A model generated the notes under the pieces. The model saw only the letters and a list, made by a program, of their open reading frames with translations, had not been told where the DNA came from and did no database searches. A DNA stretch of 64,000 nucleotides from Homarus americanus (lineage: Eukaryota; Arthropoda; Malacostraca; Decapoda; Nephropidae): assembly GCF_018991925.1 (NCBI RefSeq), contig NW_024744357.1, positions 2,792,046 through 2,856,045 on the forward strand, given 5' to 3'. The position numbers were made by a program, and so were the translations under genes. Positions 35,198 through 46,534 of the stretch are shown piece by piece. Positions within the stretch are counted from its first letter, which is position 1; the number at the start of each line of letters is the position of its first letter.

Positions 35198-36566
35198 AAC
35201 AGAACTGAGAAGTTATTGAGAAAAAGGAAATTTACAGACCATCAACACTTCCATTAACACAGTAGATGATGGACTGACTGACAGACGGGCGTGCAGAGTT
35301 GACATTTATGAAGGGAAAGCTGTCTGACTTTGAGTGAACCTCATCATATAATCGAAGCCTATGAATCTAAATTAGTTGTTGCATAGAGGGGGACAACACC
35401 AATGTGCATGAGTAAAAAGCTGAAAAAAGTTATGTTTATCGTAATGGAAAACATTAAGAAAGAATAAAAAACAAGACACAGGTGATGACAGAAACATGGT
35501 AAACGAGGAGATGTTCTGAAGAATAGTGGAGAAGAGATCACAAAGACGATTGATGAAGAGGAGCAGAAACATAAAAAATAAATCTGAACACTCTTGTCAG
35601 AACCAAGAAACACGACCATGAATTATGAAACCTTGGAGAGATTACATCCGATAAGGAGTTCCGAGATGATTGTGGAGGAAATTATGGTGACATCACTGTT
35701 ATTGACGGCGGATATGACACTGAGGTGAAGAATATGAATGAGAGAATTAAACGATTGAGAGGCGATAGTAGACGATCCCCAAATATGCTGAGCTAAGAAG
35801 AATTTGAGCCTGGTGAGTCTAGGGAATCAAAGGGGTGAGGGAAAACTTATAAAGATGATGTCGTAAATATGTTAGATGGTCAAGTTCCAAGTTTATTAAG
35901 TTAAGGTAATGTAGCCAGTCAGCAAACGCAAGAGGATGATGTATGATAGAAGAACGGAATTGTTTCTGTACAAACGTTAATATCTTACCCAACAGGAATA
36001 CTCAAGGTTAATAGCTCTTCTATAAACAGAGACATTACCAAATCTAACAAGTTTTACGTAAGTGAAGCCAAAGCAGAACTCAGTGTTGAGGGCTGCAACA
36101 CAGGTCACTTGAAGAACTCCAATTTCTCAAGACATTGAGAGATAACGTCTTATAGACTTACACCAGCACGTAACAGAGAATACACGAGGCAGACACACAC
36201 TTAAACCCTACTTGCGAGACCTCATAATGAAAAAATAAATTATAATCTCCTCTGGGCAAAAACATATCCATGACTTGTAGTATTCAACAGAGTCACAACA
36301 GTCACGGGGGCGATGATCTGCACACTGTCACGGGCGGTAGATCTACAAGGTGTTCGTCTGTGATAACGTGATTATATTTCAGTAAAGGGTAAACTTGACA
36401 TCGACCGTGGAGAATGGTTATGTGTACATGTAAGATATTCTAAAACATAGTGGAATGTCTGTATACTGTATAGTAATTTATTCGTTGTTCAGCCGAGGAA
36501 CATCTGGGGACAAACTCTTAGCAAAAAAAATCTTTATACCAGGAATAACCAAGAAAACATGACCCC

Positions 36567-36568
<2 letters not shown>
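35198..36568. other. No gene seen; hydrophilic open stretch at about 35630-35797
   Basis: A segment of about 55 codons without a Met start (contains DDCGGNYGDITVIDGG, ends at a TAA near 35795) looks coding-like in composition. I cannot assign it and see no flanking exon. The rest is A-rich. Confidence 0.35.

Positions 36569-36613
<45 letters not shown>
36569..36613. repeat. (TA)n microsatellite
   Basis: 45 bases of TA, at the tail side of the SINE-derived sequence. Confidence 0.97.
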
Positions 36614-36619
<6 letters not shown>

Positions 36620-36622
36620 TTT

Positions 36623-36740
36623 TTGTCCATATAACACGCTGACTTTGAACATATAATCAACGACCTCACCAGCCAGAACTCGAACCCTCGACCTACTGCG
36701 TGGGACCAGGAAACGCTACCGACCATGCCACAGAGACATA
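36623..36740 (-). mobile_element. tRNA-derived SINE fragment
   Basis: On the minus strand it reads GTGGCATGGTCGGTAGCG (A-box-like, 36719-36730 region), then GGTCGAGGGTTCGAGTTCTG, with the B-box at 36676-36686 (GGTTCGAGTTC). A non-tRNA tail follows, containing GTCGTTGATTATATGTTC and ending in GTGTTATATGGACA next to the (TA)n. The tail sequence recurs at 36920-36960. The head is diverged from any real tRNA (no clean cloverleaf), so this is a retroposon and not a tRNA gene. Confidence 0.72.
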
Positions 36741-36790
36741 AAAAGCAGTTCTAGACTATGTTATATTTCACACAAAGCCTGTTCATCGAG

Positions 36791-37078
36791 CTGATGGCGC
36801 CGTAAACCTCCCATTGGGAACTGCCCGTGCCATTTATGTGGATGTCAGTAGCATTTTACCCAATGCAGCTGGTATGAAACACGAGGTACCATATATACTT
36901 CATTTTTAGTCCATTTTTAGGTCGTTGATTATATGTTCGAAGTCCGCGTGTTATATGGACTAAAAATGAAGTATATATGGTACCTCGTGTTTCATACCAG
37001 CTGGATTGGGTAAAATGCTACTGACATCCACATAAATGGCACGGGCAGTTCCCAATGGGAGGTTCACGGCGCCATCAG
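36791..37078. repeat. Near-perfect inverted repeat, 123-bp arms, 42-bp spacer
   Basis: Left arm 36791-36913 (starts CTGATGGCGCCGT) and right arm 36956-37078 (ends GGCGCCATCAG) are reverse complements with two mismatches by eye. The spacer, 36914-36955, is itself the SINE tail segment seen at 36623-36668. The right half (36920-37078) reads as a continuation of the SINE tail, so the structure is an inverted duplication of part of that element. Confidence 0.9.
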
Positions 37079-37099
37079 ACTATGAATTGTATAGAATGA

Positions 37100-37330
37100 C
37101 AAGAACACACCCAACACTACATTGTGTGAAGAAAATGAAAACTACACAATGTGAAGATATAAACAGTCATAATTATACTCCGTGGCGGTAGAAGCAGTTA
37201 AAACAACACTATGCGAAGCTAAGAACAGTCACATGTACAGTGTGTTGAGGAAAAAGCCAGAAAACATCACACTGTGGAGGTAGAAATAGTCGGTGTTACA
37301 CTTCGTGGCGTCAGAGGCTGAGTCGGAACC
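37100..37330. repeat. Degenerate minisatellite, about 30-34 bp unit, about 7 copies
   Basis: Recurrent blocks ACACTACATTGTGTGAAG, CTACACAATGTGAAG, ACACTATGCGAAGC, ACAGTGTGTTGAGG, ACACTGTGGAGG and ACACTTCGTGGCG, each followed by A-rich sequence ending AACAGTC or similar. Strongly diverged, so the unit is approximate. Confidence 0.55.
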
Positions 37331-38667
37331 TTCCTCGCCCCATGTAAACAATTGAACTAGGGTGGCAGGCATTTGTTTTTATAAGTGCCAAACACAAAGG
37401 GGAATATTGACTTGTCGATTCTCTCTCTTCTGGGCGTCGAATGTTTAGATCCCACAAAAGTCGACAGTCATTTGTTTGTGCTGGGATATTTTAAGTGTAT
37501 ATAATATTCACACCAGAATGTAAAGGCATTTATATTTTTGTGTTGTATTATTTTGAACATCTATAATGTCTAAATCTATACATACTGTAAATTTAAATAG
37601 TTTCATCTTTGTTTTTGTTGAAAATTATAAATGTATATGAATGAAACATATTGTATATTTTCTTGTGCAGTTTTAAGGTTGAAGCTATGGAAATTAGGTC
37701 TAGATAGATAGATATATAGATAGATAGATAGCTAGATAGATAGATAGATAGATAGATAGCACAGCATATAATCATTCACCATTCCATCATTACACACTTC
37801 ACCTATGCACTAAATTTACTAAGACTCTCTTTAACTTGGTGACTGTATACAGGCTGTGTATTATGTGCACTTAATGTTACCACAACACAAGATATACATC
37901 ACTAAATGTCTGTCTTTGAAGGTGCATAATGTAGAGCCACTGCTACAGTATCAATATTTCCCCTAATATTTGATGATTATTATTTTGTATGACTATTTGC
38001 TAATATCTCGTCGTGTTAATTAAGTAAGGCTTTGTTCAGAGGATTACTGCTGCCCCTCACACCTTGACCCCCCCCCTCCCAATACTGCCCATGGGAAGGC
38101 AAGTTATGTGATGGTCAACTACTGCTAATGGATTGGTTTTAAACTGACCAGAATAGATCACAGGTGTTTTACAGGTGTTTTATAAATAATATATATTTAT
38201 TTACAACATATGAAAAACAAAAAATAGTCAACTCTGTTGTTTTAGCTGATCCATAAGACATTTTACCGGGAAATAATTTTTATACACTTCCCGGGAAAAC
38301 GACTTAGCTGCTATCATGTATACTGAGTGGCAGGGTACCGGAGGAGGATGTGGATTATATTTTCATTATTATGACGTTTTATCCCCTGTTGTGAATATTT
38401 AATTTTATTTTATAGTATTTTGTAATAACCAAATATGTTCTCAGAGTTGTGAAAGTATTAGAGAGAAAATGTGAATATCGAGGACGAAATCACGAGAATA
38501 TTCGATGATTCCTGACAACAATTAAATACAAAAGAAAATCCTAAATATCTCCTGGATATTTAATGCTCATCTAACAGTCATAAAACTATTAGAGGACTTA
38601 TTAAAACCATGAGAATATAGTGGGACAAATTTAGATGATTAGAAAGTCACAAGAAAACTACAGTTAT
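37331..38667. other. No gene seen; (GATA)n at 37700-37759
   Basis: AT-rich. A GATA/GATATA microsatellite lies at 37700-37759. A C10 stretch lies near 38070. Confidence 0.55.
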
Positions 38668-38906
38668 AGCAATCATCTACGTCACGAGAGTACCACGTCA
38701 CATGTCACAATCATCTACGTCACGAGAATACCACGTCACTTGTCACAATCATCTACGTCACGAGAATACCACGTCACTTGTCACAATCATCTACGTCACG
38801 AGAATACCACGTCACTTGTCACAATCATCTACGTCATGAGAATACCACGTCACTTGTCACAATCATCTACGTCATGAGAATACCACGTCACTTGTCACAA
38901 TCATTA
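38668..38906. repeat. Minisatellite, 38-bp unit, 6.3 copies, with ACGTCA half-sites
   Basis: Unit starts at 38668, 38706, 38744, 38782, 38820 and 38858, plus a partial. Each has CATCTACGTCACGAGAATAC then CACGTCACTTGT. Two ACGTCA (CRE/ATF half-site) words occur per unit in the first four units and one in the last two, where TACGTCACG has become TACGTCATG (the ACGTCA word is kept but the site differs). Confidence 0.93.
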
Positions 38907-41323
38907 GAATATCAGAAGATTAAACAATCACAATATACCTCCCACAGAGTCACGACATATGTTACACTAATTAAAGAGTTAAAAGAATCCTTTGAAAAAT
39001 AACGATAATAGAGAGGAGGGAGCGTGCCTCACTCAGCACCCTGGGTAAGTGAAGCCTTAGTACCAACTGAACACCAAAAGGTACACCAACACACCGCACC
39101 GCCTTCCATGCCTTACTCTCTCCAGTACCCGAAGGAAAAAAAATGTTACAGAAATAGAGGTTTGTGGAAATTTCGATAGTTTAGTAATTTATTGAAATAG
39201 GATGACACACACACACACACACACACACACACTTTCTTCTGCCAATCATTGCCTGGACAATGATTTCTACCTTCATTCTTTTCGACGCTGTTTCAGCCGA
39301 GTTGGTTTTGTTTTTTGTTTCATCAGACAAAAAAGTGTATTCACTCTAGCATTTTTTCCGTCGTTTTATTGCAAGAATTTAAAAAAAAATTACAAATCTG
39401 AACGCTCCCTGTCACAACCTCTTAATTTTTTTTTTTTACTGTATCTATCTTTCCTTGGGTTCCACAGGCAATGATGAGATCTAATATTGTCTATCATGCA
39501 TTCTTCGAACAGGCGTGTCCACACAGGAATAGATAGATTGTTGTGAAAAAGTTGAACACTTGGCTCAATGTAAACAAACATCAGATGTATTTACCAATAT
39601 CAACATAAAAAATTTACACTTAAGCAATTTACTAAAAATGCGATACTGAATACTTTTATTATTAAATGTAGTTATTTTACGTGGTTCGATATTTATTTTA
39701 TATATTTATATAAATATTCTCATTGTCCAGTATACAGATCTTAAAGTAACTTGACCACAGAAATTGGCGCCAAGTCAGTCAGGCGGAAACGATACGTCTC
39801 GTTTGAGCGAGGGACAGAAAAATTGACAATTCGTGGAAAAAAACGACGGAAACTGGGCAAGTTGACGGAAAAGTGTTATTGTTATTGTTAGTGTTAGGGA
39901 GACAGTAGTGAGGGATGGCAATGCTTGTACACGTCTATGTGAGGGTGTACAGGGTAAAGGATGTATGTCGTGTAGGATAAAGTGTGCAAGATGAAGGCCG
40001 ACGGATACAGGAAAAAGTTTACAAAGAAAAGACTTAAATATCCCATGTAGTAACTCAGTGACGTCAACGCTCTGGCACCTTTCAAGACGTGATAACTATT
40101 ATCCTCTGGAACGTTTTATGTCGAGTATAAAGTTTAACGTCACAGCTATAATTGTGTCCTCACAGAAATGTCAAGACACGAGGCACAGAAACTATCATTA
40201 TTCCGTTAGTAAGGTAATTGACGTCTCCTGTGTCAGCCACCAGGTTTGACATCACAGTTAAAATCACAGTGGAAATTCTCTAGTGAGACGTCAAAGAGCT
40301 GTCGACACGGGAGGAAGCAAAAAAGACGATTAAGAAGATTATATTCTTATTTTTAAATGAAACAAGTGGAGAGATTCAGATTGTGTTCCTCATTGTCGTC
40401 AGTGGGCACGACCTATGTCAGCATAATATACGAATATATTCTAGTGTATAGTGAAGTGAAGGAAGACTGGTTTATTATCCATGGACGAATTATGGTCATG
40501 ATATTAGATACATAAGAAAAGGAATATATTACAAAATTAATTGCTAATTTAGGAGAAATATTGAACTCTCACAGTAGGAAGATCGATGTGTTTGTTACAA
40601 CTAAACTGCCGCTGTGGTTCAGGCATAATAAAAAGGCTTGGACTGTCATCGTGTAAGGCATGAACCTTCTACCTACAAGTAGTACACATATCACTGCTGC
40701 TTTCCCTGTCTTCTTGTTATTGTGGTTTACGTGGATCTTATTGGTGTCTTGGTTATGTAAGCGAATTCTAGTCATATTTGATATGTATGCACGCCTTGGT
40801 CAAATTCCACTTTCAGGATGATGTATTTACTTGTGTCAAGGATATGACTATAGGTTCACTCTCCTCTACGACCTGATAGTTTTAATCGAATTTCTGCTGA
40901 GTACCTGAACAAAATCAAATCACATTTGGCTAAAATGTAAGTAATTTAATTTTCATGACGTCTCGCCTCTTCACCTACACTTTTTCTCGAAATTAGTGGG
41001 TTCCGGTCAATAACTTTTAATGGGCTGGATATATTGTCATATATTTATTTATAGGTACATAATAACTACAAATATATATGGAGGAATCCTGAATAATCTA
41101 CTGTAGGTCCAGGAGGCCGGAAAACCTTCCCTTGACAGATTTCAGTTTATTATTACTTTGGTTATTACTGTTCGATTTATGCATGCGATGGGGTTTCAAT
41201 ATTTGGTTATTATAAAATAATTCCTTAAAAAAAAACCATGAATATATTTCGATCTTTGTGCAAATATATATAAACGGATCTATAAGCCACTTGCGGTATT
41301 ATTTAAAAGCAAGTGAAAATCTG
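38907..41323. other. No gene seen; (CA)n at 39203-39232
   Basis: A (CA)15 tract lies at 39203-39232. GACGTC/GACGTCA words are frequent between 40050 and 40300. Open frames are short and without domains. Confidence 0.5.
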
Positions 41324-41416
41324 TGACGTCACGGTTCCAGCATTTATCTGCGCAGCGTTGGACAACGTTAGAGTTGAAGGTGCGCAAGCCAGAGGTTCGC
41401 GCATCGCCGCCATTTT
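41324..41416. promoter_or_regulatory. Possible promoter elements: full CRE and YY1-like site
   Basis: A full palindromic CRE, TGACGTCA, lies at 41324-41331 and GCCGCCATTTT, a YY1-type motif, at 41406-41416. The segment between is CpG-richer than its surroundings (TGCGCAGCG, GTGCGCAAG, TTCGCGCATCG). It lies 0.1-0.2 kb upstream of the Merlin-like transposase relic, so it may be that element's own promoter. Motif matches alone are weak evidence. Confidence 0.25.
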
Positions 41417-41499
41417 CAATTTTAACTGGTCGACTACAGTTCTCAATTGTGTAACTTCTCATATTTATACGTTATTCAACAAGTAAACCGTAACGACGG

Positions 41500-42290
41500 G
41501 GAAACTAAAAAGATATCTCAGGAGTAAGGAATTCTTCTCAAATCAAGATTGTGTTCTCAGTGTGCAAAACCTTTTAAATTATAGAAAATATAGATATTTG
41601 CTGTACCGTAACAGCCAGACCACAGACAAGAAAGTGAGGCGGGTTGTAAGGTGGGCTTATCGAGTTAGTTTATTTGAAAACACTTGGCTAGGTAAGAGCA
41701 ACGTATCATTTAGTCAAAACTTGCCCTGTTGTAATTGTTTCGTGTGGAAACATTTCTCCCAGTTCTTATGCAGAACATAGTGTCGAGGTCAGGGCGTCAG
41801 AGGCTGTTGTGAACTGGCAGTCGCTTTGTGGTGGTTTGCGAACATTGGTTTCATTACCCAAAACTTATTTGTGGTCCTGTTGTTGTTGAAATCGACGAAG
41901 CAAAATTTGACAAATCAAAGTACCGTAGTTAACGTGTTGTGAATGGTGTATGGAGGAATGAGGCGATTAACGCGAAAGTTCACCTGGGCCGTGGACGATC
42001 TTTTGTGCCTCCGGGTGGCACAATCCGTACTGACTGTTTGAACGCCGATAATACCCTGAACAATGTGGGCTACACTCAATAGTCTAAAATAAACTATAGT
42101 GAAAAATTTTGAACTTAGTAAATCCAGTAAATGGTGTTCATACACGGAGTATAGAACGAATGGTATCAAGAGTTGTGGTTCTACGTTCAGAATTGCTAAG
42201 TTAAGGGACCAGAATACTATATTGTACCATTTCCTGCTGCAAATCAAGGGTGTATCTTCCACTACAGTAGTAATAACAGGTATGACGCCA
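41500..42290 (+). mobile_element. Merlin/ISXO2-type DNA transposon transposase relic
   Basis: The N-terminal part, in one frame (41562-41780), has SLFENTWLGKSNVSF and FVWKHFSQF, which fit the [ST]xFExSxLSF and WxxxxS blocks of ISXO2-like transposases. EAVVNWQSLC (family: xxVVDWxxFC) follows in another frame near 41795-41830. From 41865, VVVEIDEAKFDKSKY carries the first catalytic Asp (41894-41896). PPGGTIRTDC carries the second (42032-42034), followed by NVGYTQ-stop-SKINYSEKF. HTRSIE, with the catalytic Glu (42154-42156), is in yet another frame. Stops are at 41930 and after GYTQ. The D-to-D spacing is short for the family, consistent with an internal deletion. The enzyme would cut and paste its own DNA; this copy is dead. 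The motif order makes the family call fairly secure. Terminal repeats were not found. Confidence 0.75.
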
Positions 42291-44521
42291 TTTTTCATTA
42301 AAACGGTTAGGTTAGGTTTTCTGGTGTAATTAGATGCTTGTCATATGGTAATAGGTTTGTCTGGTGTACAATCCAAAATTTATCTTGGGCAAATTTTCAT
42401 TTTCGATTTTTTTTATATATAATATAACCTCGCCTCAGCTATATATCGAATATTTACCGATCTACGTTTCTTTATCCCAGGTTGTGGGTGTCGTGATTTG
42501 TATGTGTATTATAAAACTGATGAAAATTAACAACGTAAGTCAGGTTTACGAATTAGGTGTTAACTTTGTGTTAAATGTAGTTTAACTTATAATGACCATA
42601 ATACCTGGATTTAAGTTTAATTCATTTGCCTTTAAATTTAGATTAATCCAATGGTTTTAAGCCACCATGGTTTTAGTACGTAATGTTAACATGTTTCTAT
42701 CAGGTATCAAGTTATTATAGTGTTAATTCCGGATGCTAAATTAAAACAATTAAGACCGGATGTTAACACAGTCTATCCCAGATGTTAGGTTAATCTTGGT
42801 ATTAATATTGAATTTTAAATTGATATTGGTATAACACCTAATACAGTATTAACGTTGTTGATTATGTCGCTTGTAATGTTATTTTGAGCTTAATAACGGA
42901 TATGAAGTTAATTATATAAAAAAACCCTAAGGTTCCTTCTTGGGTGGAGATGCATATCCCATTGAAAAGAATATCGAGAACAATAGTAAATAAGCGAAAA
43001 TACGAAAGATAAAGAATAAACGAAGTACTCAAACAACCAGTGTTATTATAAACCCACATTGTTTGGACATTATTGTATGGTAAAAGCCTATATGATGAAC
43101 CTATGTATATAACTTCACTGATGTGGTCAAGGTACTCACAGGGTGTCGTGGCTTCGTACCTGCAACTTGTGGTTAGGCTGTGTAGGGCAACATAATATCG
43201 TGTTGTTAATTACAGGTACTTGAAACTCGTTGGTGGTAGTTACTGTCAAGGGTGTTTTGATGTTTATTTTTCTTACTATATTTTCATCAGTGAGTTTTAA
43301 TATGATAATCATTTCTTGTGCAGTTGGTTCGTTTGGTAGATAATAAGCCGCCGAGGTGCGCACTATGTGTTCTCCGCGGGAATGCGACAGTGACGTCTCA
43401 TCCCAGGATGTAAACAGCCAGCCAAATTGACTTACAGTATTTCAAAACACTCCACCGCCGGGGGCTGGGTGCTCAGTGTATGCTTATGAACCGTTCGGGA
43501 TGGCGCCTCCTCCCCCCATCACAAACAAATCGTAAAATTACACCATCTCATAGCAAGTTCTTTCTGTTTAATATACCGGGGTCCTTGACCAGGAAGTTAG
43601 TTAGGTTGGTGAAGTTTTTTAACAATGCTTCTGCCGTTTGTTTTTCTTGTCACTTAAGGTTAGGTTAGGTTTAATTTAGAAATAACCACTTTTTAACACT
43701 TTTGCACAAATTAAGGCAGTGTCCCCAATAAAACAGTGAAATTGCTGCGATTTTATAATCGTTTTCTATGAAAAATCTGCGGTGGGTCAGTCGTCAATAA
43801 TTACCGAATATATACTTGTGTAACGTAAGTTAGTTATAGGTGCCTGTCAACCAGAGATCATTTACGGTAGATATGAAGTGTTTCGATAAGGGATGAAGAG
43901 CCTGATTGACGTCAATTACCCGAGTAAAATTGTTTACATTTTTCAAGTGATGTGGCAGGCATGAAAATATTGAATTATAATTGTCTCACTAATTTGTTGG
44001 TGAAGGAAAGCCTTACATAGATTATAAAGAGTAATTTTACTTAGCTTGGAGTACTGTCGTGAGATTGTTGAATATATCCCTGATTGATTATTCTCTCTCA
44101 AAAGTCACTTGCAGCAGTTTGATATTCCATGGAAATTAAAGCAGAGAGAATCCCTTTCAACTAGGGAGTTCAATTCCAACTCAGATACGCGGAGACAAGT
44201 TGTAATAGGATAGAGGCCTGAAGGGGCTTCACCGTTCGATTCACTTGATGAGAGTTAAGTACAATCTTATAGTCCCTCCCTTAAACACTCATCCTCTGTA
44301 CTTCCCATTTTCTATAGGTAGAAATATAGGCCCACGGGAGACAAACTTAAAGATGACACCCATTTCCTCATATAAATTATTCAGTAACCATTGAGAGCTG
44401 AATATTTTTCTTTTTGTTGCGAAAGACCGAGTCCAATCAGTTTCTTATACTTTATTTATGACACTGGAAGAGCCCCAGACAGACAGCCGGAAAACATAGT
44501 GTAATTTTCGCTTTTATACAG

Positions 44522-44523
<2 letters not shown>
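42291..44523. other. No gene seen; GC-richer patch at 43360-43520
   Basis: AT-rich with short TTAGG runs at 42303-42318 and 43655-43672. At 43360-43520 the DNA is locally CpG-rich (GCCGCCGAGGTGCGC, TCTCCGCGGG, AGTGACGTCTC), which could mark a promoter; nothing confirms it. TGACGTCA also occurs near 43908. Confidence 0.4.

Positions 44524-44590
<67 letters not shown>
44524..44590. repeat. (TA)n microsatellite
   Basis: About 65 bases of uninterrupted TA. Confidence 0.97.
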
Positions 44591-44591
<1 letters not shown>

Positions 44592-44822
44592 ATAATACAG
44601 TACTATTAAAATAACATTAAAGATGATTAGACAAGCATTTGTATTAATTTTATTTATCCTACGTTATATTGTAGAAGGGAAGCTGTTGTACTCTCAGTAA
44701 ACAGGACGTATTTGGTACAAGAAGTAATTTACACACTATATTTCACCTCACAGTCCATTAATAGCTAAGGCGCCGCAAGCGCTGTCACGTTAATGTTCAG
44801 TATGTTCTCTTAACATTTTTAG

Positions 44823-44880
44823 GGACCACAACTCGCGCCGATTTATTATTATAAGTTGTGTGTCGACGATGGCGTTCACA
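44823..44880 (+). CDS. Candidate short first coding exon (starts MAFT) with canonical splice signals
   Basis: A 58-base segment lies between ...TTAACATTTTTAG and GTAAGTAG. It is CpG-rich at its start (CAACTCGCGCCG). It ends with an ATG in good context (CGACGATGG, ATG at 44869-44871) followed by three codons, then a perfect GTAAGT donor at 44881. This is how a 5' UTR plus start exon would look. Four residues (Met-Ala-Phe-Thr) cannot identify a gene; the ER protein IER3IP1/Yos1 begins this way in animals, but so do others. I found no matching second exon downstream by eye. The polypyrimidine tract is short. Possible, not established. Confidence 0.25.
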
Positions 44881-46113
44881 GTAAGTAGAGAATCCTTCTT
44901 GCTTGTGTTGTTCACCTACCGTACTGTTTTATATAAGGTTCTGGTTTCACGATAAATTATATCTAATTCAATAATTTTTATTCGAGACATTTTTTATCGT
45001 GTTGTTTTTGTCTTCATAATTTCGAATTGATTTTCATATCTTCCCAAATTTGTGACACACACCGCTCCTGCTAGCATATACAGTATATCTGATTGTGTTT
45101 CTCAGTTAATGTGGAAAAGTTTGAATTCTTATGGTGACTTACAAAATTAGAAATACTGATTTTAATTGCCTCTTAAATGTAAGCATTGGCTAAATAACAT
45201 TCAGTTTAAGGTGGAGTTATTTGACGACATGATACATGGACTTTGTACTGCACTAGTGTGGATAACCAATTTTTCAATACTGAATAAACCAATAAATAAC
45301 GAATCATAAATTACACGTTATTATTATACTATCAAGTTATCATTCACTGGGAGTCTCTTTGATGACCTGAACGGACACAAATTATTCGCATAATTACCGT
45401 ATTAATGATCTATATTTAGCTGAGTCATAATAGCTACAGTAATTAGTGACGTTCCTAGATTATGTTATTTACTTCATAAGGACGTTGAGCTCTGCTGTGC
45501 TCTCCCGGGGCTTAAGGAAGAGTTATGGTGCTTAATGGGTAATGTTTATGCCTAATACCTTTAGTTATTGTATTTAATGGGTAGAGTTGTTATGCTTTAG
45601 GATGACGGTGCTGTGTTAAAGGGATAAAGTTGTTGTACCCGAAGCCTGAACATCGTGGTGCTGGGTTAAAGCTGTCGTATTGGGAGACTGAAGTTATCGT
45701 ATTACAGTGCGTTCTGTTATGGTCGGCCACGTCGTGCTGGCTGACGTCATTGAGGCCCAACTAATTATAGCTATCATTCCATTAACGTCGGACATAGTTA
45801 GATGAGCTAATTCTGGTGAAGTCAATTATCATACACCTGGGAGGGGGGGGGGGGGTTAAACCAGTCCCTTACAGGTTTTGTTATAGTCCTACAATAACCT
45901 GTGGTGAGGGAATGACCTCTACCTCAACATGTATCGCTAAAAGTCGATTAACACGAGCAGCTTCTTGTTTAGTCTTGCATATCTCGATGTAAACGACTGT
46001 ACATTTGAGACCACTGGCTTTGTGTGGTGTTAATTCTTAATAACAGATTCTTATTAGAGGCGATAACAGCTGGCCTCATGGAGTACCGGCTCAGATGGCT
46101 CTCCTACGCTGCT
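44881..46113. other. No gene seen; G13 run at 45843-45855
   Basis: If the MAFT exon is real, this would be intron. Contents: AT-rich DNA, a run of about 13 G at 45843-45855 and TGACGTCA near 45742. No exon recognised. Confidence 0.4.
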
Positions 46114-46534
46114 GAAGGTGGCGTCACACGGACACTTGTACCGTGTAGGCAGACGCCCATGTTCGCTCACTATCATTTAATTTTATAGTTCCACAATGAA
46201 AATACAAAACAATCGCATGAAAATTTAAATTATATATATACAGGAAGGAAATATATTCTTAAAATAGAACAAAACTAGTGTTAACCGGGGATATTTCTAT
46301 TAGTATAATCTGCTTCTGCACTCCTTGCTAGTCAGGAACACGTCTGCATATATTTCTTCTCTCGTTTATACTTAACACAACACAAAGCAAGAGTTGTAAG
46401 ATCTAACATTTTACCGTCAATGTTTTCCAAGGCATCCATCCATCTTGTTACTGGTTTAGTTTGGTTCTGGTTGCTCCAATGTGGTTCCAGCGGCATTAGT
46501 ACTCCCGTCGTGTGAGCCCGTGTGACACAGCCTT
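46114..46534. mobile_element. MITE-like element with terminal inverted repeats, about 420 bp
   Basis: The left end GAAGGTGGCGTCACACGGAC and the right end (complement) TTAAGGCTGTGTCACACGGG are imperfect inverted repeats. Both continue inward with a second CACACG/CCGTGT-type word. The interior is AT-rich with no transposase. Superfamily and target duplication are not clear. Confidence 0.5.

Noticed and set aside
36660..36740. tRNA gene on the minus strand
   Set aside because: A-box- and B-box-like motifs are present, but no complete cloverleaf can be drawn and a SINE tail follows.
41691..41700. Strong splice donor CTAG|GTAAGA, first taken as a host first exon
   Set aside because: The GTAAGA lies inside the conserved LGKSN block of the Merlin-like transposase reading frame, so it is coding sequence of the element.
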